Source: Rhizorhabdus dicambivorans
GTDB lineage: Bacteria; Pseudomonadota; Alphaproteobacteria; Sphingomonadales; Sphingomonadaceae
DNA length: 64,000 nt
NCBI RefSeq assembly: GCF_002355275.1
Contig: NZ_CP023449.1
Location: 4,752,001-4,816,000 of the forward strand
Reading direction: 5' to 3'
This document shows, one piece after another, positions 41,183 to 50,024 of this stretch (positions are counted from its first letter, which is position 1; every line of letters begins with the position of its first letter). Under the pieces are notes generated by a model that saw only the letters and a list, made by a program, of their open reading frames with translations, ran no database searches and was not told where the DNA came from. The position numbers and the translations under genes are program-made.

Positions 41183-43450
41183 TCAGAAGCGGACGCCGAA
41201 CTCGACGCCATAATAGCGCGGCATGCCGCCAAAGGCGTTGTATCCGATGATCGGCGACTTGATCTCGGCATATTCGGTATTGGCCAGATTGCGGCCGAAC
41301 AACGACACCGACCAGCGGCCCCGCTCGTAGGTGACGTTCGCGTCCCAAAGGCCATAGGCTTTCTGTTCGAGCAGGGGCGTGTTCTGCACGTCGGTGTAGA
41401 CATGCGAGCGCCAGGTGTAGCCGGTGCGGAACGACAGCGAGCTGTCGTCGCCGAGATCGGTTTCGTAGCTGCCGCCGATATAGGCGGTCCATTTCGGCAC
41501 GCGGTCGAAGCGGAGGCTCGTCGCGCTGACGCCGGCGGGCAGGCCGGTCAGGTTGTTGAACGAGTCGTATTTCGCGTCGGTATAGCCCAGCGATCCGTCG
41601 AAGCGCAGGCCACGGACCGGAGCAAATGCGGTTTCCAGCTCGATGCCCTGGATCGTCGCCTTGGCGGCGTTGAACAGCTGCTGGGCCGGAGGTTCGCCGG
41701 CAACGGCGAACTGGACGAGCCGCTGGATGTCGTCATATTTCTGACGATAATAGCCCAGGTTGATGCGCAGGCGGTTGTCCAGCAGGTCGGACTTCACGCC
41801 CACTTCGTACGACGCGACCGTCTCCGGATTGGCCGGGGTGACGGCACCGCCGGCCGATGGCGCGCGGGCATTGAAGTTGCCTGCGCGGTAGCCGCGCGAA
41901 TAGCTCGCATAGAGCATGATATTGGGCTGCACCTTGTAGTTCACCACGAACCGCGGCGAGACGTCGTCCCACGACTTCTTCGCGTCGAGGAAGTTGAGCA
42001 CGCAGGATTCGAAGCTCTGGCCCGGGCAGTTGACCAGCGGCTGGACGTGCATCCGCTTGGTGTCCTTGCTGTAGCGGACGCCGGCCGATGCGGTCAGTTC
42101 GGGGGTGATGTGGAAATCGAGATTGGCGAAGGCCGCATAGGACTTGATGTCCTGGTCCCACACGTTGACGGTGTAGCGGTCGAGCGTGGTCGTCGGGAGC
42201 CGGGTCAGGCGCTTCTCGAACACATCCTCCTTCAGGTTGAAGTAGAAGCCGCCGACCAGCAGGTCGAACCGGTCCGCGATGGTGATGTTGTAGCGTGCCT
42301 CGAAGCTGCTTTGCTTGGCATCCTCCTCCCCGTCAGGGTACAGCAGCACGTCGAAGGGATCGCCGCCGACGTTGAGCGTCGAGTCATAGCTGACCTTGCG
42401 GTAGGCGCCGATCGCGGTGAGCGTGCCGGCGCCGATGTCCTGCGACAGCTCCCCGATGATATGGAAGCCCTTGATGTCGGTATAGCCGGGCGTGCCCAGA
42501 TTGACGCCCCACTTCTTGTCGGCAGGCGTATAGCCCCACAGGGTCTGCTGCTGCCGCTGAGGGCTGCCGGGAACGAAGAAGGAACGGGTCGCGCCGCCGC
42601 CGTCCTTGAAATTGATATACTGGCCGAGCAGCGTGAACCGCGTGGCTTCGGCGACATTGAAGACCCAGGTCGACTTGACGACCACCTCGTCGGCGCCACC
42701 GACCCGGCCTTCCTTGTGCTGCGCCGCGGCGGCCCCGGTGGGGTTGGCGTTGGTCGCGGCCGGGACGGTCACGAAGGTGCCGCTGTTCCGGTTGTGGAAG
42801 AAGCCGTCATTGTTGCGGGTCAGCACCGCGAGGCGCGCGAAGACCTTGTCCTCGACGATGGCGGTCTCCAGCCCGGTCCGGGTCTCGACCGTGTTCGCAT
42901 TGCCCAGGGTGACCTTGAACGTCGCTTCGCTCTTGCCGGTGGGGCGCTTGCTGCGCAGGCTGACGGCACCGCCCGATGCGTTGCGGCCGAACAGCACGCC
43001 CTGCGGACCACGCAGCACCTCCACCCCCTCGGTGTCGAACGTGTCCAGCACGGCGCCCGCCTGGTAGCCGATGACCATCCCGTCCTGGATGATGTTGACC
43101 GCCGGGTCGAGCGACCTGACGCTGCTACTCACGCCGACGCCGCGCATGAAGAAGTTGGCGAAGCCGGGGAAGGTGCCGACCCCGTCGAGCTGGGCGTTGG
43201 GGACGAGGCGTCCGATGTCGCGGATGTCGATCGCGTGCGAGGCCTCGATCGTCTTGGAATCGATCGCGCTGATCGCCATCGGCACTTTCTGGAGCTGCTC
43301 GCCGCGCGCCTTCTTCTGGGCATAGACGACGATGTCCTGGATGCCGTCCGGATTCGGGTCCGCAGCCTGCGCGTAAGCCGGCGAAACCAGCGCCATGCCC
43401 AGTGCCGCAGCACTCGCCATCGCCAATGATCCTCGAACGGATGTCTTCAT
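41183..43450 (-). CDS. TonB-dependent receptor
   Basis: A 755-residue outer-membrane receptor with a signal peptide (ASAAALGMALVSPAYA). The TonB-box/plug start (GIQDIVVYAQKKARGEQLQKVPMAISAID), DTEGVEVLRGPQGVLFGRNASGGAV and a barrel ending in Phe (YYGVEFGVRF) are as in sphingomonad catabolic-type receptors. No regulatory STN domain is present. It may belong with the SDR remnant in a former catabolic cluster. The ligand is unknown. Confidence 0.92.
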   Translation of the reverse strand: MKTSVRGSLAMASAAALGMALVSPAYAQAADPNPDGIQDIVVYAQKKARGEQLQKVPMAISAIDSKTIEASHAIDIRDIGRLVPNAQLDGVGTFPGFANFFMRGVGVSSSVRSLDPAVNIIQDGMVIGYQAGAVLDTFDTEGVEVLRGPQGVLFGRNASGGAVSLRSKRPTGKSEATFKVTLGNANTVETRTGLETAIVEDKVFARLAVLTRNNDGFFHNRNSGTFVTVPAATNANPTGAAAAQHKEGRVGGADEVVVKSTWVFNVAEATRFTLLGQYINFKDGGGATRSFFVPGSPQRQQQTLWGYTPADKKWGVNLGTPGYTDIKGFHIIGELSQDIGAGTLTAIGAYRKVSYDSTLNVGGDPFDVLLYPDGEEDAKQSSFEARYNITIADRFDLLVGGFYFNLKEDVFEKRLTRLPTTTLDRYTVNVWDQDIKSYAAFANLDFHITPELTASAGVRYSKDTKRMHVQPLVNCPGQSFESCVLNFLDAKKSWDDVSPRFVVNYKVQPNIMLYASYSRGYRAGNFNARAPSAGGAVTPANPETVASYEVGVKSDLLDNRLRINLGYYRQKYDDIQRLVQFAVAGEPPAQQLFNAAKATIQGIELETAFAPVRGLRFDGSLGYTDAKYDSFNNLTGLPAGVSATSLRFDRVPKWTAYIGGSYETDLGDDSSLSFRTGYTWRSHVYTDVQNTPLLEQKAYGLWDANVTYERGRWSVSLFGRNLANTEYAEIKSPIIGYNAFGGMPRYYGVEFGVRF

Positions 43451-43473
43451 GCGACCTCTCCCTGTGCCGATTA

Positions 43474-43525
43474 TTCGATTAATATCGATATCGAATTAAA
43501 TGCATTCATATCGAAATATATCGAT
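43474..43525. promoter_or_regulatory. AT-rich operator-like cluster of ATCGAT/TTCGAT motifs
   Basis: In the 85 bases upstream of the receptor gene, the sequence is strongly AT-rich within GC-rich DNA and contains TTCGAT, the palindrome ATATCGATAT (43482-43491), ATCGAA twice and ATATATCGAT. This looks like overlapping binding sites for a dimeric regulator plus the promoter. The regulator is not identifiable in the window. Confidence 0.45.
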
Positions 43526-43666
43526 GCCGCAAGAATGTCAACGGCGGAGCAATTTCCGGCCACCGGGCGGAGCAAAAGTCGGCCACCCTTGCGCCCGGCT
43601 GAGACCGCCGTGAGGGCGTAGCCCGAGCGGGGTCTCAGCCGGGCGCGGCGATTTTTTTGAAAGGTT

Positions 43667-44425
43667 TCAGCCAGCCTTTCGGGCGCGGCTTTGGGCGAGA
43701 CGATAGCTGTCGCCGTTCATTTCGAGAATGTTGACGTGGTGGGTGATGCGATCGAGCAGTGCGCCGGTCAGTCGTTCTGATCCCAAGGTTTCGGTCCATT
43801 CATCGAAAGGCAGATTGCTGGTGATCAGGGTGGCACCGCGCTCGTAACGCTGGGAGATCAGCTCGAACAGCAATTCCGCACCGGTCTTGGAGAGCGGCAC
43901 GAAGCCCAGTTCGTCGATGATCAGCAGCTTGTAGGCGGCCATCTGCTTCTGGAAGCGGAGCAGACGCCGCTCGTCTCGAGCCTCCATCATCTCGCTGACC
44001 AGGGCCGCCGCCGTGGTGAAGCCGACGGATAAGCCTTTCTGGCAGGCGACCAGGCCGAGGCCGAGCGCGACATGCGTCTTGCCCGTGCCGCTGGGACCGA
44101 GAGCGATGACGTTCTCGCGGCGCTCGATCCATTCACATCTGGCCAGTTCCAGCACCTGTATCTTGTTGAGCTTGGGGATGGCGGCAAAGTCGAAGCTGTC
44201 GAGGCTTTTGACGACCGGGAATTTGGCCGCCTTGATCCGCCGTTCGACCTTGCGGCGATCGCGCTCGATCATCTCCCGCTCGGCAAGCCGGAAGAGGTAG
44301 CCGACGTGATCGACGTCCTCGGTTGCGCAGAGTCGGGCCAGCTTTTGGTGCTCGCGCTGGAAGGTCGGCAGCTTGAGGGTCTTGAGATAGTGGGCGAGCA
44401 GGATGTCAGGTGCTTCGGTGCTCAT
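43667..44425 (-). CDS. istB: IS21-family helper ATPase IstB (second element)
   Basis: A 252-residue IstB with Walker A GPSGTGKT and Walker B LLIIDELGFVPLSKTGAELL. It overlaps the istA stop by four bases. Confidence 0.95.
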   Translation of the reverse strand: MSTEAPDILLAHYLKTLKLPTFQREHQKLARLCATEDVDHVGYLFRLAEREMIERDRRKVERRIKAAKFPVVKSLDSFDFAAIPKLNKIQVLELARCEWIERRENVIALGPSGTGKTHVALGLGLVACQKGLSVGFTTAAALVSEMMEARDERRLLRFQKQMAAYKLLIIDELGFVPLSKTGAELLFELISQRYERGATLITSNLPFDEWTETLGSERLTGALLDRITHHVNILEMNGDSYRLAQSRARKAG

Positions 44426-45918
44426 GCCGCCTCTCCCGCATCAGACGACAGGAGGCGCATATACGCCTTCGCCGAGGTCTTCTCGACCGTCGCCCTCGGA
44501 AGGTACGGATAGATCGACAGGTCCAATCGCGGCGGTCGGCGTTCTACGCGGCACAGGATCAGATGCTTGACCGCATCGAAGCCGATCGCGCCGAGCTGAA
44601 GGGCCTGCCTTACCGCCGCATGCAGGTCGGCAAGCTCGAAGCTTTCCAGCAGACGGAGAACCTGGACGTATTCCCGCCGGCCATGCTTTGCCATGCGGCC
44701 TTCCATCAAACGGCGCAGCGTGGCGAACTCGTCCGGCAGATCCCAGCCCTGCAATGGAGCTGCCTGATCCAGCGCATTGATCTTCTGCTCGATCAGCGGC
44801 AGGTAATGGACGGGGTCGAAGACGATGTCTTCCCGTTCCCAGCTCCGGGGATGGCGGGCGATGATCTCACCACGGCAACCGATCACCACCTGATCGACAT
44901 AGCCCCGGACCCAGACGTCTTGATGACCGTAGGCAACCGGCACGGAATAGTCGTTCGTTTTGTAGCGCACCAGCGATTGGGCTGTCACAACAGCGCTGGT
45001 CTGGTCGCAGGCATCAAACGGCGACGCCGGCAAGGGACGCATGGCGGCAAGATCGCGCTGCAGCCGTTCGCCGATCGTCTCGTTCTCGCCGCGTAGCTTA
45101 TCGCGCTGGCGCTTTCGGCACTGCTCCTCCAGAAAATCGTTGAACGCATCCCATGTCGCAAACTGCGGGATCGGCACCATAAAGTTGCGCCGGGCATATC
45201 CGACAAGACCCTCCACATTCCCCTTGTCATTACCCTTTCCCGGACGGCCATAGCGATCGCGGATCAGGTAGTGGGACAAAAAACCGCTGAACAGCGCTGC
45301 CCGCTTGCGCGTGCCGTCGGGCAGGATCTTCGCCACAAGGCAACGGTCGTTGTCGTATACGATCGACTGCGGCACGCCTCCGAAGAAGGCAAACGCATGG
45401 ATGTGGCCGTCGACCCAGGCCTCGGCCACCGCCGCCGGATAGGCCCGCACGTAGCAGCCGTCGCTATGCGGAAGATCGAGCACGAAGAAGCGCGCCTTCT
45501 GCTCGACGCCGCCGATCACCACAGTCGCCTCGCCAAAGTCGGCCTGCGCATGGCCGGGAGGATGCGACAGCGGCACGAACACCTCCCGGCGGCGCTGATC
45601 CCGCTCGCGCATGTAGTCCTTGATGATCGTGTAGCCGCCGGTGAACCCGCATTCGTCGCGCAGCCGGTCGAACACCCGCTTGGCAGTATGCCGCTGCTTG
45701 CGCGGCACCTTCATATCCTCGTCGAGCCAATGCTCGATCGTCGAAACGAACGCATCCAGCTTCGGCCGCCGGATCGGTGATCGCCGCTGATAGCCGGGCG
45801 GTATCGAATACGACACCATCTTGGCGACGCTGTCGCGAGATATGTTGAAATGCTTTGCTGCCTGGCGCTGCGTCATCCCTTCGGAGACAGCCAGGCGAAC
45901 CTTCAGATATAGTTCCAC
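44422..45918 (-). CDS. istA: IS21-family transposase IstA (second element)
   Basis: A 498-residue IstA with N-terminal HTH (TQRQAAKHFNISRDSVAKMV), DDE core (GHAQADFGEATVV; GGVPQSIVYDNDR) and a C-terminal beta domain. It is intact. Confidence 0.95.
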   Translation of the reverse strand: MELYLKVRLAVSEGMTQRQAAKHFNISRDSVAKMVSYSIPPGYQRRSPIRRPKLDAFVSTIEHWLDEDMKVPRKQRHTAKRVFDRLRDECGFTGGYTIIKDYMRERDQRRREVFVPLSHPPGHAQADFGEATVVIGGVEQKARFFVLDLPHSDGCYVRAYPAAVAEAWVDGHIHAFAFFGGVPQSIVYDNDRCLVAKILPDGTRKRAALFSGFLSHYLIRDRYGRPGKGNDKGNVEGLVGYARRNFMVPIPQFATWDAFNDFLEEQCRKRQRDKLRGENETIGERLQRDLAAMRPLPASPFDACDQTSAVVTAQSLVRYKTNDYSVPVAYGHQDVWVRGYVDQVVIGCRGEIIARHPRSWEREDIVFDPVHYLPLIEQKINALDQAAPLQGWDLPDEFATLRRLMEGRMAKHGRREYVQVLRLLESFELADLHAAVRQALQLGAIGFDAVKHLILCRVERRPPRLDLSIYPYLPRATVEKTSAKAYMRLLSSDAGEAA

Positions 45919-45976
45919 GGTGTAGATCCCCTGTCCCTCCTGCCGTCATTGCAGAAAGGAAATAGGTGGCCGGATT

Positions 45977-46432
45977 TTACTCCGCCCGCGGCTGGTTTAT
46001 TCCGCCGCTACCGTGGCCGACTTTTGCACCGCCGCTCTCATTGGGCTGCACCTCGCGAAGGACGGCGTAGCCTTTGAACTCGGTATCCGTGATTGCAAAG
46101 CGAAGCGTCCGCTTGACGCCCTGATCGTCTGTGAACGGGACGCTCAGCGACTCCAGACCCGGCGGTAACGCATATTCGCCAGCAGGCAGAATCGCGAAGC
46201 CGGACGGCATGATCGTCACGGCATTGCGAGTGTTCCACAGTCGGGCGGTAAAGCGGAGCGGCATGGTCCCGCCCTGTTCCTTGCTCCCCATGAATGAATG
46301 CTCCACCAGCTTGGCGGAGCCGGTGCATTCGACCTCTTGATAGGACGGCGCGGCCAGCACGGGGGCTGCAATCGCAGCAACCGCCAGCGCAGCGGCTCCC
46401 GTGACGGATTTCAAAGCGGACAGAGAACGCAT
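45977..46432 (-). CDS. Exported hypothetical protein with IS-altered C-terminus
   Basis: The ATG at 46432 has GGAGG five bases upstream and gives a signal peptide (VTGAAALAVAAIAAPVLA). The mature part (ECTGSAKLVEHSFMGSKEQGG; FAITDTEFKGYAVLREVQ) has no family I recognise. About 130 residues are native; from 46040 on, the frame reads into the second IS21 element and stops at 45977, adding about 21 foreign residues. It may be functional or a relic. Confidence 0.65.
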   Translation of the reverse strand: MRSLSALKSVTGAAALAVAAIAAPVLAAPSYQEVECTGSAKLVEHSFMGSKEQGGTMPLRFTARLWNTRNAVTIMPSGFAILPAGEYALPPGLESLSVPFTDDQGVKRTLRFAITDTEFKGYAVLREVQPNESGGAKVGHGSGGINQPRAE

Positions 46433-46666
46433 TCTTACCTCCATTCCATGGGCAGGATTGCCCATGGTGGAAGTTTCAGTCCTCACAGCCTGGAACGTGG
46501 GAGAAAGGTGCGCTTCTCAGCTATTTGGGTTCATTTCCAACGGACAATCCCCCTTTCGAACACGGGTGAGAACACCGGGAATAAAAGGGGCCACGGATCG
46601 GCCAGTCTCACCGGATTAAAAAGGGGCCAGTCCTGCTAGACCTCCGTTTTTGGGCGGAGGTGGAGG

Positions 46667-48187
46667 ATGAAGAGAGTGGAGCTTTATCAGAAGGTCCGCC
46701 GCGCCGTGCTGATTGACGGGATGAGCCGTCGCGCTGCCGCCCGGTATTTTGGGATCAATCGCAAGACCGTCGACAAGATGCTGTGCTTTCCAGAGCCAGC
46801 AGCGCACGGCCGGAGCGGGCAAACCTACAGCCGCAAGCTGTCCGGATTTACCGACATCATTGACCAAATCCTGGTGGATGACCGCAAGGTTCACATCAAA
46901 CAGCGACACACTGCCGCGCGTATTTTCGAGCGTCTGCGCGATGAACATGGCTTCACCGGCGGCATCACCATTGTTCGCGACTATGTGGCGGGCGCCAAGT
47001 TGCGCAGCCGCGAGGTGTTCATACCATTGAGCCACAAGCCGGGGCATGCGCAGGTGGATTTTGGTGAGGCGGACGGGATCATCGACGGCAAGTTGGTGCG
47101 GTTCCACTATTTCTGCATGGACCTGCCGCACAGCGATGCGCCGTTCGTTAAAGCCTATCCTGCCGAGGTGGCTGAGGCATTTTGCGAAGGGCACGTGGCG
47201 GCCTTTGCCTTCTTCGGCGGCATCCCGCAGTCGATCCTGTATGACAACACCAAGCTGGCAGTGGCGCAGATCCTGGGCGACGGGAAGCGCGAGCGCAGCC
47301 GGATGTTCTCGACCCTCCAGAGCCATTACCTGTTCGAAGACAAATTCGGGCGCCCCGGCAAGGGTAACGACAAGGGCAAGGTCGAGGGGCTGGTCGGTTA
47401 TTCCCGGCGCCACTTCATGGTGCCGAGGCCAGAGGCGCCCAGCTTTGATGCGCTGAACGCGCGCTTTGTCGAACAATGCATGGAGCGACGACAGGCCATC
47501 TTGCGCGGGCATGAGCGCAGCATCGGTGACAGGCTGGTGGCTGATCTGGCGGCCTTTATGCCGCTACCGGCGGTGCCGTTCGATCCCTGCCATATGGTGA
47601 CGGGGCGGGCCTCGTCGATGTCGCTGGTGCGCTATCGTACCAATGATTATTCGGTGCCGACGGCCTATGCCCACCAGGAGGTCGTAATCAAAGGCTATGT
47701 CGATCGGGTTGCGATCATCTGTGGCGGGGAGCTGATCGCAGTGCATCCGCGCAGCTATGAGCGGGAGGACTTCATTGCCAACCCGCTGCACTATCTGGCG
47801 CTGTTAGAACAGAAACCCCGCGCGCTTGATCAGGCAGCGCCGCTCGATGGCTGGGTGCTGGCTGAACCGATGCATCGCATCCGACGACTGATGGAGGCGC
47901 GCAGCGGCAAAGAGGGACGGCGCGAGTTCATCCAGGTGCTGCGGCTATGCGAACGCTTCGAGCAGTCCCTGGTGGAATGGGCAGTGGCCCGCGCGCTGGA
48001 GATGGGGGCAATCAGCTTCGATGCGATCAAGATGATCGCGCTGGCCCGCCTCGAACAGCGTGTGCCGCGCCTCGATCTGCAATTTTACCCGCATTTGCCG
48101 CGCGCGAATGTCGGGCGTACCGATCCGCGCACCTACATGGGCCTGCTCTCGCAGGCAGGCACTCCAGCGACGGGAGTGGCAGCATGA
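46667..48187 (+). CDS. istA: IS21-family transposase IstA (copy 2)
   Basis: Identical in sequence to the IstA of copy 1 (506 residues), with HTH and DDE core intact. Confidence 0.95.
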   Translation: MKRVELYQKVRRAVLIDGMSRRAAARYFGINRKTVDKMLCFPEPAAHGRSGQTYSRKLSGFTDIIDQILVDDRKVHIKQRHTAARIFERLRDEHGFTGGITIVRDYVAGAKLRSREVFIPLSHKPGHAQVDFGEADGIIDGKLVRFHYFCMDLPHSDAPFVKAYPAEVAEAFCEGHVAAFAFFGGIPQSILYDNTKLAVAQILGDGKRERSRMFSTLQSHYLFEDKFGRPGKGNDKGKVEGLVGYSRRHFMVPRPEAPSFDALNARFVEQCMERRQAILRGHERSIGDRLVADLAAFMPLPAVPFDPCHMVTGRASSMSLVRYRTNDYSVPTAYAHQEVVIKGYVDRVAIICGGELIAVHPRSYEREDFIANPLHYLALLEQKPRALDQAAPLDGWVLAEPMHRIRRLMEARSGKEGRREFIQVLRLCERFEQSLVEWAVARALEMGAISFDAIKMIALARLEQRVPRLDLQFYPHLPRANVGRTDPRTYMGLLSQAGTPATGVAA

Positions 48188-48999
48188 GTGATCCCATGAT
48201 GCCGCTGCCAGCCATCGAGGCCGAACCCACCAGCGTGCCGCCCGCTGTACTACTGGCCAACCATCTCAAAGCGCTCAAGCTGCCCACCTTTGTGCGCGAG
48301 TATGAGAAGGTCGCCTTCGAGGCCGCGCAGGATCGGGCCGATTACCCCCGCTATCTGCTGCGCCTGTGCGAACTTGAACGGATTGATCGCGAGCGCCGGA
48401 TGGTGGAGCGCCGTATCCGCATGGCTCGCTTCCCGCACACCAAGAGCTTTGACACCTTCGACTTTGCAGCCCAGCCATCACTGAACAAGGCCTTGGTTCT
48501 GGAACTGGCGCGCGGTGAATGGATCGAGCGGCGGCGTAATGTCATTGCGCTGGGCCCCAGCGGCACCGGTAAGACCCACACCGCCCTCGCGCTAGGACTG
48601 GCTGCGTGCCAGAAAGGGCACAGCGTGGCCTTCACAACGGCCGCGGCGTTGGTCCATGACCTGATGGAGGCTCGCGACGAGCGTCGCTTGCGCAGCCTGC
48701 AAAAGCATCTGGCATCTGTAAAGCTGCTGATCCTCGACGAGTTGGGATATGTACCATTCACCGCCGTGGGCGGCGAGTTGCTGTTCGAGGTACTCAGCCA
48801 GCGCTATGAACGCGGCAGCACGCTGATCACCAGCAATCTGCCCTTCGATGAATGGACATCGGTGTTCGGCTCCGAACGCCTGACCGGCGCCCTGCTCGAC
48901 CGGCTGACACACCACGTCCACATTCTCGAGATGAATGGTGACAGCTTCCGTCTCGCCAGCAGCCGCAAGCGCCAGAAGGACAAGGGGGAGGATAAATGA
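48184..48999 (+). CDS. istB: IS21-family helper ATPase IstB (copy 2)
   Basis: Identical to the IstB of copy 1 (271 residues); its ATG overlaps the istA stop by four bases. Confidence 0.95.
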   Translation: MSDPMMPLPAIEAEPTSVPPAVLLANHLKALKLPTFVREYEKVAFEAAQDRADYPRYLLRLCELERIDRERRMVERRIRMARFPHTKSFDTFDFAAQPSLNKALVLELARGEWIERRRNVIALGPSGTGKTHTALALGLAACQKGHSVAFTTAAALVHDLMEARDERRLRSLQKHLASVKLLILDELGYVPFTAVGGELLFEVLSQRYERGSTLITSNLPFDEWTSVFGSERLTGALLDRLTHHVHILEMNGDSFRLASSRKRQKDKGEDK

Positions 49000-49162
49000 C
49001 CTAAGAACGGGCGGCCATCGGCAGCGGGAAATCGGCTTCCGCTCCGCTCCAGCCGCTTCCCCGCTGCCGATGCTGCCCAGCCTCAACCTTGGGGCTTTTT
49101 GTTCAAACCAACTGGCCCCATTTTAAACCGGTGCCTGGCCCGTTTTTATCCCGGCGTTGACA

Positions 49163-49318
49163 GCCCCGGCCGAAGCGCGTGACCGGGCGGAGCATGGAGT
49201 GGCACTGATCCAGGGCAGCCTTGTGCTCGCAAGAGGGCTCGGTTCAACCAAACCCTTCCGCAAGGCGCTTGATGCGCTTGCGGACGAACTCCTCGCAGGC
49301 ATGGAGGAACGCGCGTGA
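49163..49318 (+). pseudogene. C-terminal fragment of a TetR-family regulator
   Basis: Directly after the IS end, the frame reads RDRAEHGVALIQGSLVLARGLG and then [18 protein letters not shown], the C-terminal dimerisation part of a TetR protein. The DNA-binding half is missing, so it cannot repress. Its stop overlaps the GTG of the GST gene, showing that the two genes were once coupled. Confidence 0.8.
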
Positions 49319-49959
49319 AGCTCTATTACAGCCCGAAGTCGGGGCATTCCCACCGCGCGCGCCTGTTCCTGTCCCTGCTTGGCGTGCGCTTTGAATTGAT
49401 CGAAGTCGACCTCGCCGCGCGTCAGCACAAGAGCGCCGATTTCCTTCGGCTGAATGCGTTCGGTCAGGTTCCGGTGCTGGAGGATGATGGAATTGCAATC
49501 GCGGATTCCAATGCGATTCTCGTCTATCTTGCGCAGAAGTTCGGCCGAACGGACTGGTATCCGGAGGATGCATCAGGCGCGGCGCGTGTGCAGCGCTGGC
49601 TGTCGGTCGCCGCCGGTCAACTCGTCCAGGGGCCAGCCAGCGCCAGACTCGTCACCCTGTTCGGCGCGAAGATCGATGCCCAAGCCGCAATCGATCGCGC
49701 GCATGCCCTACTGGCGGTCATAGAGACTGAACTCGAGCAGACCGGATGGCTCGCCGCCGATCACCCGACGATCGCCGATATTGCGCTCTACAGCTACGTG
49801 GCACGAGCGCCGGAAGGCAATGTTGGCCTCGATGCCTATCTGCGGATCCAGGCCTGGCTTGAACGGATCGAGACGCTTCGCGGCTTTGTTCCGTTCGCGA
49901 TTCATCCGGTCGGACATTATGCACCCGGAGCGCCACTTGCGCACCTGGCGATGGCCTAG
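49315..49959 (+). CDS. Glutathione S-transferase family protein
   Basis: A 214-residue GST with a GTG start overlapping the TetR fragment. The N-terminal thioredoxin-like domain ([48 protein letters not shown]) binds glutathione; the helical domain follows ([21 protein letters not shown]). Its repressor is truncated, so it may be expressed constitutively or from the IS end. Confidence 0.92.
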   Translation: MKLYYSPKSGHSHRARLFLSLLGVRFELIEVDLAARQHKSADFLRLNAFGQVPVLEDDGIAIADSNAILVYLAQKFGRTDWYPEDASGAARVQRWLSVAAGQLVQGPASARLVTLFGAKIDAQAAIDRAHALLAVIETELEQTGWLAADHPTIADIALYSYVARAPEGNVGLDAYLRIQAWLERIETLRGFVPFAIHPVGHYAPGAPLAHLAMA

Positions 49960-50024
49960 CAGCGCCAATTAACCCAGGCGCTCCCATCTCCTGACGATCA
50001 GGCCTGCCAGATCCGCTCCACTAA

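Larger units (their letters stand above)
43536..46040 (-). mobile_element. Second, different IS21-family element
   Basis: The end sequences are TGTCAACGGCGGAGCAA (43536) and, on the minus strand, TGAGAGCGGCGGTGCAA (from 46040). Each end has a second inner repeat ending CGGCCAC, as in IS21. The genes run istA (45918) to istB (43667) on the minus strand. Its proteins are related to those of the flanking IS21 copies but clearly different. No target duplication is visible. Confidence 0.88.
46567..49162 (+). mobile_element. IS21-family element, copy 2 (identical to copy 1)
   Basis: The sequence matches copy 1 over its full length (2596 bases, constant offset of 8550), in the same direction. The left flank ends ...CGAACACGGG and the right flank starts GCCCCGG; neither pair of flanks shows a target duplication, and the flanks of copy 1 do not match either. 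Confidence 0.93.

Noticed and set aside
41099-43429. A 776-codon open frame on the plus strand
   Set aside because: It lies antisense to a clear TonB receptor gene, has no recognisable family and is explained by the GC-rich codon use of the receptor gene.
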